A stretch of DNA of 64,000 bases from Bathymodiolus brooksi (Eukaryota; Mollusca; Bivalvia; Mytilida; Modiolidae), in NCBI GenBank assembly GCA_963680875.1, contig OY804578.1, forward strand, positions 5,146,001 to 5,210,000, given 5' to 3'. Numbering within the stretch: position 1 is the first letter of the stretch; every line of letters begins with the position of its first letter. Positions 47,449 through 61,600 of the stretch are shown in pieces. The notes under the pieces were generated by a model that was given only the letters and a program-made list of their open reading frames with translations, was not told where the DNA came from and did no database searches. Position numbers and translations under genes: made by a program.

Positions 47449-49590
47449 AGCTCACCTGGCCATAGGCCATGTGAGCTTTTGTCATGGGTAAGCGTCCGTC
47501 GTCCGTCCGTCCGTCCGTCCGTCCATCCATCCGTCTGTCCGTCCGTCCGTCCGTTAGCTTTTCACATTTAAATCTTCTTCTCTGAAACCGCTGAACAGAA
47601 ATCAGCCAAACTTGCCAGAAATGTTCACTGGATGGTCCTCTACCAGATTTGTGTTTTTGGTGCTGATTTGAAATCCAACATGGCTGCCAGGGTCCATAAT
47701 GTGTTCTCAATGGCTGAAATTTTAAAAATCTTCTTGTCAGAAACCACTAAGTCAATTGAATTGTGACTTTGCAGGAATGATCATTGGGTGGTCCTGTACT
47801 AAAATTGTGAATAGTTTGCCGATCGGAAATTCAAGATGGCCGCCATGACTCGACTTAGTTTAACATTGGACCCTATGGGAATATCACATTTTCATCTTTT
47901 TTTCTGAAACCACAAAACAGATTTGAACCACACTTGGCAGTAATGTTCATTGGATGGTCATATACAAGATTTTTGTTTTTGGCACTGATCGGAAATCCAA
48001 CATGGCTGCCAGGACCCATAATGTGTTCTCATTGGTCGAAATTTTAAAAATCTTCTTGTTAGAAACCACTAAGCCAATTGAATTGTGACTTTCCAGGAAT
48101 GATCATTGGGTGGTCCTGTACTAAACTTGTGAATCGTTTGCCGATCGGAAATTCAAGATGGCCACCATGACTCGACTTAGTTTAACATTGGACCCTATGG
48201 GAATTTCACATTTTCATCTTTTTTTCTGAAACCACAAAACAGATTTGAATCAAACTTGGCAGAAATGTTCATTGGATGGTCATATACAAGATTTTTGTTT
48301 TTGGCGCTGATCGGAAATCCAACATGGCTGCCAGGGCCCATAATGTGTTCTGATTGGTTGAAATTTTTAAAATCTTCTTGTTAGAAACCACTAAGCCAAT
48401 TGAATTGTGACTTTGCAGGAATGATCATTGGGTGGTCCTGTACTAAACTTGTGAATCGTTTGCCGATCGGAAATTCAAGATGGCCGCCAGGACTCGACTT
48501 AGTTTAACATTGGACCCTATGGGAATTTCACATTTTCATCTTTTTTTCTGAAACCACAAAACAGATTTGAATCAATCTTGGCAGAAATGTTCATTCGATG
48601 GTCATATACACGATTTTTGTTTTTGGCGCTGATCGGAAATCCAACATGGCTGCCAGGGCCCATAATGTGTTCTGATTGGTCGAAATTTTAAAAATCTTCT
48701 TGTTAGAAACCACTAAGCCAATTGAATTGTGACTTTGCAGGAATGATCATTGGGTGGTCCTGTACTAATCTTGTGAATCGTTTGCCAATCGGAAATTCAA
48801 GATGGCCACCATGACTCGACTTAATTTTAACATAGGACCCTATGGAAAAAATGTTTAAAAGTCTTCTCCTCTGAAACCAGTAAGTCAGTTTAAAGCAAAC
48901 ATGGGATGAATGGTCCTTAGCTGGTCAACTTTCAAAATTATGTCCTGTGACCCCGACCTCCATCCAAGATGGCAACCATCAGCGAACATAGTTTTAACAT
49001 AGGACCCTATGGGAAATATATTTAAAAATCTTCTTCTCTGAAACCAGTAAGCCAATTTAAAGCAAACATGGCATGGATGGTCCTTAAGTGGTCAATTTTC
49101 AAAATTGTGTCCAGTGACCCTGACCTCCATCCAAGATGGCCACCTTCAGCAGACATACTGTAGTTTTAACATAGGACCCTCTGAAACTAGTAAGCCAATA
49201 TAGCAAACATGTCATCGATGGTCCTTAGGTGGTCAACTTCCAAATTGTGTTCAGTGATCCCGATCTCGGTTCAAAATGGCCGCCGTCAGCAGACATAGTT
49301 TTAACATAGGACCCTATGGGAAAATTGTTTAAAAGTCTTCTCTTCTGAAACCAGTCAGCCAATTTAAAGCAAACATGGCATGGATGGTCCTTGGGTAGTA
49401 TACTTTCAAAATTGTGTTCGGTGACCACGACCTCCATCCAAGATGGCTGCCATGAGCAGACATAGTTTTAACATAGAACCCTATGGCAGTATGGGATTTG
49501 AATAGTAACTTAGATGTATTCAGCATGCAGACATTCTTAAGAGGACTTATTTATGTCAGGTGAGCGATACAGGCTCACCTGAGCCTCTAG
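47449..49590 (+). mobile_element. Foldback element 3, non-autonomous, inserted in the LINE
   Basis: The 5' foldback AGCTCACCTGGCC / GGCCATGTGAGCT (47449-47477, one mismatch) and the 3' end CAGGTGAGCGATACAGGC, TCACCTGAGCCTCTAG (49590) mark the limits. Inside are four ~320-bp repeats (phrases TGATCATTGGGTGGTCCTG, GCCGATCGGAAATTCAAGA, ACTCGACTTAGTTTAACAT) followed by shorter ~195-bp repeats with CCGACCTCCATCCAAGATGG. Flanking LINE codons read EKYK on one side and KEIESKCF on the other, so the target was a short T run within ORF2. No coding capacity. Confidence 0.85.
47494..47554. repeat. Tetranucleotide (GTCC)n microsatellite
   Basis: About 15 repeats of CCGT/GTCC with few interruptions (CCAT, CTGT), in foldback element 3 directly after its 5' hairpin. 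Elements 1 and 2 have the shorter CGTCCGTCGTCTG at the same place, so the microsatellite has expanded inside this copy. Confidence 0.9.
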
Positions 49591-50995
49591 TTTATATTTT
49601 TCTGGAATAACACATGAACTAACAATAAAAGTAAAAATAGGTATAATCAAAGCTTTAATGATTAGTACTTTACCCAATATTGAGAGATTTTGCTTTGACC
49701 ATGACAAAAATAAGCTATTCATTTTTTCAATTTTTTTCCCCAATTAAGTTTTTCACATTCTATGTAATCATGACCATAATAAATACCTAATGTCTTTATT
49801 GGTTTGTTTGTCCATTTAATATTTTCTTCCTTATCTTTACTGTGTTTTAGTTTCCCAATCCACAACCCCTCTGTCTTATTTCTATTTATCATTAAACCTG
49901 AAAAATTACTAAAAATTTCAATTTCGTTCATAGCAACAGATATATCGTTTTTAGAGTTAAAATATAGTGTTGTGTCATCTGCTAATTGCGAAATTTTTAT
50001 ACTATGTGTTTGTTCATCTATTTTTATCTGAAAACCCTTGATATCCTTATTATTTCTTATTCGAAGAGCCATGATTTCAACTGATAAAACAAATAGCAAA
50101 GCAGATAAAGGACAACCTTGACGTATTCCGCGCGAGTTTTTGAAAATCTCTGATATCCAGCCATTGTTCATTACACAAGTTTGAATATTACTATATAAAG
50201 TTTTAACCCAAATTATAAACGATTCATTAAACCCAAATGTTTTAAAGTTGTCAAGATAAATGTCCATTCAAGTGAGTCAAACGCTTTTTTAAAATCAAAA
50301 AAGACTATTGCCCCTTCAACATTATAAGATTCAGCAAAATCAATAATGTCTTGTATTTGTCTATGATTGAAGCCAATGAACCTGTTTTTAATATATCCAG
50401 TTTGGTCATTATTTACAATTGTTTCTAAAACTTTTTTTAAACGCTGTGCTAGAACATAAGAAAGAAGTTTTAGATCAACATTTAAACGAGAAATTGGTCT
50501 ATAAATATCTAGAACTAAGGGATCCCCCTTTTTAAGCAATAAAGATAAAACACTAGTCCGCTGAGAAAAACTCAGTAGCTTTTCATCATAGCTTTTATTT
50601 AGAACATCAATTAAAAAAATTTTGACTTTTCCCCAAAATTCTCTATAAAATTCTACTGTTAGTCCATCCAAACCTGGGGCTTTATTTGATTTCATATTAT
50701 TTATTGCATTAGAACACTCTTCTTCAGTTACCTTTCCATCACAAATTGATTGATCCTGATCCTGAAGCCTGTTTTCTAATTTTGTATCAAAAATATAATT
50801 ACTGGTTAGATTTTCATCAGGATATTTTGTAGTGTACAATTTTTCATAATATGATTTAATAGTACTAAGAATGTGCATCTGGTCAGTTATTATTTCATTG
50901 TTTTCATCTATTAATTTGTTTATTGACTTTTTAATTTGCCTCTGTTTTTCCAGCCCTAGAAAATATGAGTTATTTTTTCCCCATATTCCACCCAT
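49591..50995 (-). pseudogene. LINE ORF2, reverse transcriptase part (frameshifted)
   Basis: Minus-strand pieces 50995-50213, 50267-49719 and 49743-49591 together make an L1/Tx1-type RT: NKAPGLDGLTVEFYREFW, RPISRLNVDLKLLSYVLAQR, DQTGYIKNRFIGFNHRQ, FFDFKKAFDSLEW (motif A), SRGIRQGCPLSALLFVLS (motif B) and QLADDTTLYF (motif C, ADD). Frameshifts near 50235 and in an A7 run near 49733 separate the pieces. The last piece ends FIVSSCVIPEKYK at the foldback insertion. The catalytic Asp residues are intact, but the protein cannot be made whole. Confidence 0.88.
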
Positions 50996-52110
50996 TTCTC
51001 ACGACATCTAATTTGTGCCCCTTTAGCTTTTTGGTCATATATTTTTACAAGTTCTATTTCAATATTATGAATAACTTTATTTAAATTATCGTTTTCCTCG
51101 CTTTGATTATCCCTTACCATAATTTTTTTTTCTAATTCACTTTCTAATTTATGTCTAAGTTCTCTAGTTAATTTTGATTTGTTTTTACAATACATAGTGG
51201 TTACTTCTCGAATTTCAACTTTCATTGCGTCCCATAATAATCTTATGTCGATCTTATTATTATGATACTGTATTAAATATTTATCAATTACTTTATTTAT
51301 TAACTGTTTATAATCATATTCCTGTATTACAGAATTATTAATTTTCCAATTCCCTCTTCCCTTTTCAGACACCCCCGACCGAAAGGTTAAAACCACACTT
51401 TGATGATCAGTATACTGTATGACCGCAGGTTTAATTTTACAGCCTTGAACAAGCGATAAAAAATCTTTTCCTAAAAGAATCATATCAATCCGACTAGCTT
51501 GTGTTTTGTCTTTCCTACGCCATGTAAACTGTTGTCTGTTTTCATTATATATCCTCCAGACATCAATTAACTTATTAGTTTTTATAAAGGACTTTAAACT
51601 ATTTACTGATTGCTTGCAAACATTACCTGTACGTAAACTTCTACGATCTATGTCTTGCATTATCTCGTTAAAATCTTCCCCGACCACAAGAATACCCGTC
51701 CCATGTTCTTTACAGAAATTACTTACCTTTTTAAAAAACATGTTTCTTAAAGTTTTGCTATTTGGTGCATAAATGCATATTAACGAAAAAACTGCATCAT
51801 CTATCTGTACATTTAATAAAACAATTCTGCCATTTTCATCAGTAACCTTGTCAATTACCTTATAATTGACTGCTTTATTAATAAATATTGCTACCCCCCT
51901 ACTAGCAGATGTTCCTATACTACCATAAACGTTAAAATCTGTATTGAAATTTATTTCGTTTTCAATATTCTGATCGAAATGTGTTTCTTGAAAATAAGCT
52001 ATATCACATTTCATTGACTTGACCCATTCTATAGCTCGACCTCTTTGCTCTCTGTTTTGCAAACCGTTTACATTTAAGCTACATAAATTTATCATATTTT
52101 TGACAGACAT
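50956..52110 (-). pseudogene. LINE ORF2, APE-type endonuclease part
   Basis: 384 codons on the minus strand. NLCSLNVNGL (residues 8-17), YFQETHF with Glu 42, LICIYAPN, VVGEDFNEI, SRIDMILLG and YTDHQSVVLTF reproduce the metal- and DNA-binding motifs of AP-endonuclease-like LINE nucleases. The frame ends at WVEYGEKITHIF because one base is missing in an A run. One frame over, the sequence continues KNNSYFLGLEKQRQIKK into the RT. The endonuclease half itself is uninterrupted and of normal length. Confidence 0.9.
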
Positions 52111-52647
52111 TTTTTATGAGATAAGATTTGTATTTGATATGTAACAATTCTATTTTTTTTAACCACAAAAGAGTCATTAATATCCCATATTTACACACTA
52201 TCATAATTTTTTTTCTATATACATTTATAGCAATTCTAATTTTGTCAAATAGAAAAAAAAACATAATTAATCTACAATATCTACACAATATTACAAATAT
52301 ACATCATTTAATATCATTTTTACATATTTCTATACCCGTAAATAGCATGCGAACTTTTCGTGTATGTATCCTAATATATTTTTAACATATCATGTACTGG
52401 CCTCGACCTATATTTAATACAGACTATCCGACCTTTAAAAGTACATTTTTGCGACTCAATACAGACAGGATTATATTTAACATGTGGATAATATTCTTTC
52501 CATAAACTTGGTTCATAGTGTAACATTAGTACAAACATTATGAAGATTGAAAATATTTTAAATGCAGTGATCGTGAAAACAAATAATTCACTTAAAGGAA
52601 GTATCTGTGATGTTTTACCCACTGATAAGTATTTTTTTCTATATATT
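52111..52647. other. AT-rich sequence 5' of the LINE ORF2
   Basis: About 530 bp, strongly AT-rich, between the endonuclease start and the resumption of array C. No ORF1-like protein on the minus strand. It is probably LINE 5' region plus flank; the exact boundary is not visible. Confidence 0.5.
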
Positions 52648-55600
52648 TTGTAAACATGACACCAAGCTGAAATATTTGGCACAATCTCTGTATACATGAC
52701 ACCAAGCTATAATATATGACACAATCTCTGTTAACATGACATGAAACAATCTCTGTAAACATGACACCAAATTATAATATTTGAAACGATCTCTGTAAAC
52801 ATGACACCAAGCTGAAATATTTGGCACAATCTCTGTATACATGACACCAAGCTATAATATATGACACAATCTCTAAACATGACATAAAGCTAAATATTTG
52901 AAACAATCTCTGTAAACATGACACCAAGCTATAAATATTTGACACAATCTTTGCATTCATGACACCAAGCTGTACTATTTGACACAATCTATGTAAGCAT
53001 GACACCAAGCTATAATATTTGACACAATCTCTGTATACATGACACCAAGCTATAATATTTGACACAATCTCTAAGCATGACACCAAGCTATAATATTTGA
53101 AACAATCTCTGTAAACATGACACCAAGCTATAATATTTGACACAATCTCTGTCAACATGACACCAAGCTATAATATTTGACACAATCTCTGTATACATGA
53201 CACCAAGCTATAATATTTGACACAATCTCTGTAAACATGACACCAAGTTATGATATTTGATACAATCTCTGTAAACATGACACCAAGCTATAATATTTGA
53301 CACAATCTCTGTATACATGACACCAAGCTATAATATTTGACACAATCTCTGTAAACATGACACCAAGCTATAATATTTGATACAATCTCTGTAAACATGA
53401 CACCAAGCTATAATATTTGGCACAATCTCTGTATACATGACACCAAGCTATAATATATGACAAAATCTCTGTAAACATGACATCAAACTAAATATTTGAA
53501 ACAATCTTTGTAAACATGACACCAAGCTATAAATATTTGACACAATCTTTGCATGCATGACACCAAGCTGTAATATTTGATATAATCTATGTAAACATGA
53601 CACCAAGCTATAATATTTGACACAATCTCTGTATACATGACACCAAGCTATAATATATGACACAATCTCTGTAAGCATGATACCAAGCTATAATATTTGA
53701 CACAATCTCTAAACATGACACCAAGCTATAATATTTGACACAGTATGTAAACATGATACAAAGCTATGATATTTGATACAATCTCTGTAAACATGACACC
53801 AAGCTATAATATTTGACACAATCTCTGTATACATGACACCAAGCTATAATATTTGACACAATCTCTGTAAACATGACACCAAGCTATGATATTTGATACA
53901 ATCTCTGTAAACATGACACCAAGCTATAATATTTGACACAATCTCTGTATACATGACACCAAGCTATAATATTTGACACGATCTCTGTAAACATGATACC
54001 AAGCTGAAATATTTGGCACAATCTCTGTATACATGACACCAAGCTATAATATATGACACAATCTCTGTAAACATGACATGAAACAATCTCTGTAAACATG
54101 ACACCAAACTATAATATTTGAAACGATCTCTGTAAACATGACACCAAGCTGAAATATTTGGCACAATCTCTGTATACATGACACCAAGCTATAATATATG
54201 ACACAATCTCTGTAAACATGACATCAAGCTAAATATTTGAAACAATCTCTGTAAACATGACACCAAGCTATAAATATTTGACACAATCTTTGCATTCATG
54301 ACACCAAGCTGTAATATTTGACACAATCTATGTAAGCATGACACCAAGCTATAATATTTGACACAATCTCTGTATACATGACACCAAGCTATAATATTTG
54401 ACACAATCTCTGTAAGCATGACACCAAGCTATAATATTTGACACAATCTCTAAGCATGACACCAAGCTATAATATTTGAAACAATCTCTGTAAACATGAC
54501 ACCAAGCTATAATATTTGACACAATCTCTGTCAACATGACACCAAGCTATAATATTTGACACAATCTCTGTATACATGACACCAAGCTATAATATTTGAC
54601 ACAATCTCTGTAAACATGACACCAAGTTATGATATTTGATACAATCTCTGTAAACATGACACCAAGCTATAATATTTGACACAATCTCTGTATACATGAC
54701 ACCAAGCTATAATATTTGACACAATCTCTGTAAACATGACACCAAGCTATAATATTTGATACAATCTCTGTAAACATGACACCAAGCTATAATATTTGGC
54801 ACAATCTCTGTATACATGACACCAAGCTATAATATATGACACAATCTCTGTAAATATGACATCAAACTAAATATTTGAAACAATCTTTGTAAACATGACA
54901 CCAAGCTATAAATATTTGACACAATCTTTGCATGCATGACACCAAGCTGTAATATTTGATATAATCTATGTAAACATGACAGCAAGCTATAATATTTGAC
55001 ACAATCTCTGTATACATGACACCAAGCTATAATATATGACACAATCTCTGTAAGCATGATACCAAGCTATAATATTTGACACAATCTCTAAACATGACAC
55101 CAAGCTATAATATTTGACACAGTCTGTAAACATGATACCAAGCTATGATATTTGATACAATCTCTGTAAACATGACACCAAGCTATAATATTTGACACAA
55201 TCTCTGTATACATGACACCAAGCTATAATATTTGACACAATCTCTGTAAACATGACACCAAGCTATGATATTTGATACAATCTCTGTAAACATGACACCA
55301 AGCTATAATATTTGACACAATCTCTGTATACATGACACCAAGCTATAATATTTGACACGATCTCTGTAAACATGATACCAAGCTGAAATATTTGGCACAA
55401 TCTCTGTATACATGACACCAAGCTATAATATATGACACAATCTCTGTAAACATGACATGAAACAATCTCTGTAAACATGACACCAAACTATAATATTTGA
55501 AACGATCTCTGTAAACATGACACCAAGCTGAAATATTTGGCACAATCTCTGTATACATGACACCAAGCTATAATATATGACACAATCTCTGTAAACATGA

Positions 55601-58600
55601 CATCAAGCTAAATATTTGAAACAATCTCTGTAAACATGACACCAAGCTATAAATATTTGACACAATCTTTGCATTCATGACACCAAGCTGTAATATTTGA
55701 CACAATCTCTGTATACATGACACCAAGCTATAATATTTGACACAATCTCTGTAAGCATGACACCAAGCTATAATATTTGACACAATCTCTAAGCATGACA
55801 CCAAGCTATAATATTTGAAACAATCTTTGTAAACATGACACCAAGCTATAATATTTGACACAATCTCTGTCAACATGACACCAAGCTATAATATTTGATA
55901 CAATCTCTGTATACATGACACCAAGCTATAATATTTGACACAATTTCTGTAAGCATGACACCAAGTTATGATATTTGATACAATCTCTGTAAACATGACA
56001 CCAAGCTATAATATTTGACACAATCTCTGTATACATGACACCAAGCTATAATATTTGACACAATCTCTGTAAACATGACACCAAGCTATAATATTTGATA
56101 CAATCTCTGTAAACATGACACCAAGCTATAATATTTGGCACAATCTCTGTATACATGACACCAAGCTATAATATATGACACAATCTCTGTAAACATGACA
56201 TCAAACTAAATATTTGAAACAATCTTTGTAAACATGACACCAAGCTATAATATTTGACACAATCTCTAAACATGACACCAAGCTATAATATTTGACACAG
56301 TCTGTAAACATGATACCAAGCTATGATATTTGATACAATCTCTGTAAACATGACACCAAGCTATAATATTTGACACAATCTCTGTATACATGACACCAAG
56401 CTATAATATTTGACACAATCTCTGTAAACATGACACCAAGCTATGATATTTGATACAATCTCTGTAAACATGACACCAAGCTATAATATTTGACACAATC
56501 TCTGTATACATGACACCAAGCTATAATATTTGACACGATCTCTGTAAACATGATACCAAGCTGAAATATTTGGCACAATCTCTGTATACATGACACCAAG
56601 CTATAATATATGACACAATCTCTGTAAACATGACATGAAACAATCTCTGTAAACATGACACCAAACTATAATATTTGAAACGATCTCTGTAAACATGACA
56701 CCAAGCTGAAATATTTGGCACAATCTCTGTATACATGACACCAAGCTATAATATATGACACAATCTCTGTAAACATGACATCAAGCTAAATATTTGAAAC
56801 AATCTCTGTAAACATGACACCAAGCTATAAATATTTGACACAATCTTTGCATTCATGACACCAAGCTGTAATATTTGACACAATCTCTGTATACATGACA
56901 CCAAGCTATAATATTTGACACAATCTCTGTAAGCATGACACCAAGCTATAATATTTGACACAATCTCTAAGCATGACACCAAGCTATAATATTTGAAACA
57001 ATCTTTGTAAACATGACACCAAGCTATAATATTTGACACAATCTCTGTCAACATGACACCAAGCTATAATATTTGATACAATCTCTGTATACATGACACC
57101 AAGCTATAATATTTGACACAATTTCTGTAAACATGACACCAAGTTATGATATTTGATACAATCTCTGTAAACATGACACCAAGCTATAATATTTGACACA
57201 ATCTCTGTATACATGACACCAAGCTATAATATTTGACACAATCTCTGTAAACATGACACCAAGCTATAATATTTGATACAATCTCTGTAAACATGACACC
57301 AAGCTATAATATTTGGCACAATCTCTGTATACATGACACCAAGCTATAATATATGACACAATCTCTGTAAACATGACATCAAACTAAATATTTGAAACAA
57401 TCTTTGTAAACATGACACCAAGCTATAAATATTTGACACAATCTTTGCATGCATGACACCAAGCTGTAATATTTGATATAATCTATGTAAACATGACACC
57501 AAGCTATAATATTTGACACAATCTCTGTATACATGACACCAAGCTATAATATATGACACAATCTCTGTAAGCATGATACCAAGCTATAATATTTGACACA
57601 ATCTCTAAACATGACACCAAGCTATAATATTTGACACAGTATGTAAACATGATACCAAGCTATGATATTTGATACAATCTCTGTAAACATGACACCAAGC
57701 TATAATATTTGACACAATCTCTGTATACATGACACCAAGTTATAATATATGACACAATCTCTGTAAACATGACATCAAACTAAATATTTGAAACAATCTT
57801 TGTAAACATGACACCAAGCTATAAATATTTGACACAATCTTTGCATGCATGACACCAAGCTGTAATATTTGATATAATCTATGTAAACATGACACCAAGC
57901 TATAATATTTGACACAATCTCTGTATACATGACACCAAGCTATAATATATGACACAATCTCTGTAAGCATGATACCAAGCTATAATATTTGACACAATCT
58001 CTAAACATGACACCAAGCTATAATATTTGACACAGTCTGTAAACATGATACCAAGCTATGATATTTGATACAATCTCTGTAAACATGACACCAAGCTATA
58101 ATATTTGACACAATCTCTGTATACATGACACCAAGCTATAATATTTGACACAATCTCTGTAAACATGACACCAAGCTATGATATTTGATACAATCTCTGT
58201 AAACATGACACCAAGCTATAATATTTGACACAATCTCTGTATACATGACACCAAGCTATAATATTTGACACGATCTCTGTAAACATGATACCAAGCTGAA
58301 ATATTTGGCACAATCTCTGTATACATGACACCAAGCTATAATATATGACACAATCTCTGTTAACATGACATGAAACAATCTCTGTAAACATGACACCAAA
58401 CTATAATATTTGAAACGATCTCTGTAAACATGACACCAAGCTGAAATATTTGGCACAATCTCTGTATACATGACACCAAGCTATAATATATGACACAATC
58501 TCTGTAAGCATGACATCAAGCTAAATATTTGAAACAATCTCTGTAAACATGACACCAAGCTATAAATATTTGACACAATCTTTGCATTCATGACACCAAG

Positions 58601-61600
58601 CTATAATATTTGACACAATCTCTGTATACATGACACCAAGCTATAATATTTGACACAATCTCTGTAAGCATGACACCAAGCTATAATATTTGACACAATC
58701 TCTAAGCATGACACCAAGCTATAATATTTGAAACAATCTTTGTAAACATGACACCAAGCTATAATATTTGACACAATCTCTGTCAACATGACACCAAGCT
58801 ATAATATTTGATACAATCTCTGTATACATGACACCAAGCTATAATATTTGACACAATCTCTGTAAACATGACACCAAGTTATGATATTTGATACAATCTC
58901 TGTAAACATGACACCAAGCTATAATATTTGACACAATCTCTGTATACATGACACCAAGCTATAATATTTGACACAATCTCTGTAAACATGACACCAAGCT
59001 ATAATATTTGATACAATCTCTGTAAACATGACACCAAGCTATAATATTTGGCGCAATCTCTGTATACATGACACCAAGCTATAATATATGACACAATCTC
59101 TGTAAACATGACATCAAACTAAATATTTGAAACAATCTTTGTAAACATGACACCAAGCTATAAATATTTGACACAATCTTTGCATGCATGACACCAAGCT
59201 GTAATATTTGATATAATCTATGTAAACATGACACCAAGCTATAATATTTGACACAATCTCTGTATACATGACACCAAGCTATAATATATGACACAATCTC
59301 TGTAAGCATGATACCAAGCTATAATATTTGACACAATCTCTAAACATGACACCAAGCTATAATATTTGACACAGTCTGTAAACATGATACCAAGCTATGA
59401 TATTTGATACAATCTCTGTAAACATGACACCAAGCTATAATATTTGACACAATCTCTGTATACATGACACCAAGCTATAATATTTGACACAATCTCTGTA
59501 AACATGACACCAAGCTATGATATTTGATACAATCTCTGTAAACATGACACCAAGCTATAATATTTGACACAATCTCTGTATACATGACACCAAGCTATAA
59601 TATTTGACACGATCTCTGTAAACATGATACCAAGCTGAAATATTTGGCACAATCTCTGTATACATGACACCAAGCTATAATATATGACACAATCTCTGTT
59701 AACATGACATGAAACAATCTCTGTAAACATGACACCAAACTATAATATTTGAAACGATCTCTGTAAACATGACACCAAGCTGAAATATTTGGCACAATCT
59801 CTGTATACATGACACCAAGCTATAATATATGACACAATCTCTGTAAGCATGACATCAAGCTAAATATTTGAAACAATCTCTGTAAACATGACACCAAGCT
59901 ATAAATATTTGACACAATCTTTGCATTCATGACACCAAGCTATAATATTTGACACAATCTCTGTATACATGACACCAAGCTATAATATTTGACACAATCT
60001 CTGTAAGCATGACACCAAGCTATAATATTTGACACAATCTCTAAGCATGACACCAAGCTATAATATTTGAAACAATCTTTGTAAACATGACACCAAGCTA
60101 TAATATTTGACACAATCTCTGTCAACATGACACCAAGCTATAATATTTGATACAATCTCTGTATACATGACACCAAGCTATAATATTTGACACAATCTCT
60201 GTAAACATGACACCAAGTTATGATATTTGATACAATCTCTGTAAACATGACACCAAGCTATAATATTTGACACAATCTCTGTATACATGACACCAAGCTA
60301 TAATATTTGACACAATCTCTGTAAACATGACACCAAGCTATAATATTTGATACAATCTCTGTAAACATGACACCAAGCTATAATATTTGGCGCAATCTCT
60401 GTATACATGACACCAAGCTATAATATATGACACAATCTCTGTAAACATGACATCAAACTAAATATTTGAAACAATCTTTGTAAACATGACACCAAGCTAT
60501 AAATATTTGACACAATCTTTGCATGCATGACACCAAGCTGTAATATTTGATATAATCTATGTAAACATGACACCAAGCTATAATATTTGACACAATCTCT
60601 GTATACATGAAACCAAGCTATAATATATGACACAATCTCTGTAAGCATGATACCAAGCTATAATAGTTGACACAATCTCTAAACATGACACCAAGCTATA
60701 ATATTTGACACAGTCTGTAAACATGATACCAAGCTATGATATTTGATACAATCTCTGTAAACATGACACCAAGCTATAATATTTGACACAATCTCTGTAT
60801 ACATGACACCAAGCTATAATATTTGACACAATCTCTGTAAACATGACACCAAGCTATGATATTTGATGCAATCTCTGTAAACATGACACCAAGCTATAAT
60901 ATTTGACACAATCTCTGTATACATGACACCAAGCTATAATATTTGACACGATCTCTGTTAACATGATACCAAGCTGAAATATTTGGCACAATCTCTGTAT
61001 ACATGACACCAAGCTATAATATATGACACAATCTCTGTAAACATGACATGAAACAATCTCTGTAAACATGACACCAAACTATAATATTTGAAACGATCTC
61101 TGTAAACATGACACCAAGCTGAAATATTTGGCACAATCTCAGTATACATGACACCAAGCTATAATATATGACACAATCTCTGTAAACATGACATCAAGCT
61201 AAATATTTGAAACAATCTCTGTAAACATGACACCAAGCTATAAATATTTGACACAATCTTTGCATTCATGACACCAAGCTGTAATATTTGACACAATCTA
61301 TGTAAGCATGACACCAAGCTATAATATTTGACACAATCTCTGTAAGCATGACACCAAGCTATAATATTTGACACAATCTCTAAGCATGATACCAAGCTAT
61401 AATATTTGAAACAATCTTTGTAAACATGACACCAAGCTATAATATTTGACACAATCTCTGTCAACATGACACCAAGCTATAATATTTGATACAATCTCTG
61501 TATACATGACACCAAGCTATAATATTTGACACAATTTCTGTAAACATGACACCAAGTTATGATATTTGATACAATCTCTGTAAACATGACACCAAGCTAT

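Larger units (their letters stand above)
45989..52640 (-). mobile_element. L1/Tx1-type LINE, decayed, minus strand
   Basis: Read on the minus strand it has an APE-type endonuclease, an RT and a Cys-His C-terminal motif in that order, the ORF2 layout of L1/Tx1-clade LINEs. The 3' end at 45989 abuts array D, with AATAAA about 12 nt inside. The 5' end is taken as ~52640, where array C resumes; no ORF1 is recognisable, so it is 5'-truncated or its ORF1 is lost. The reading frame is broken by several frameshifts, one stop and foldback element 3. No target-site duplication can be defined because the two flanks are different arrays. Confidence 0.85.
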
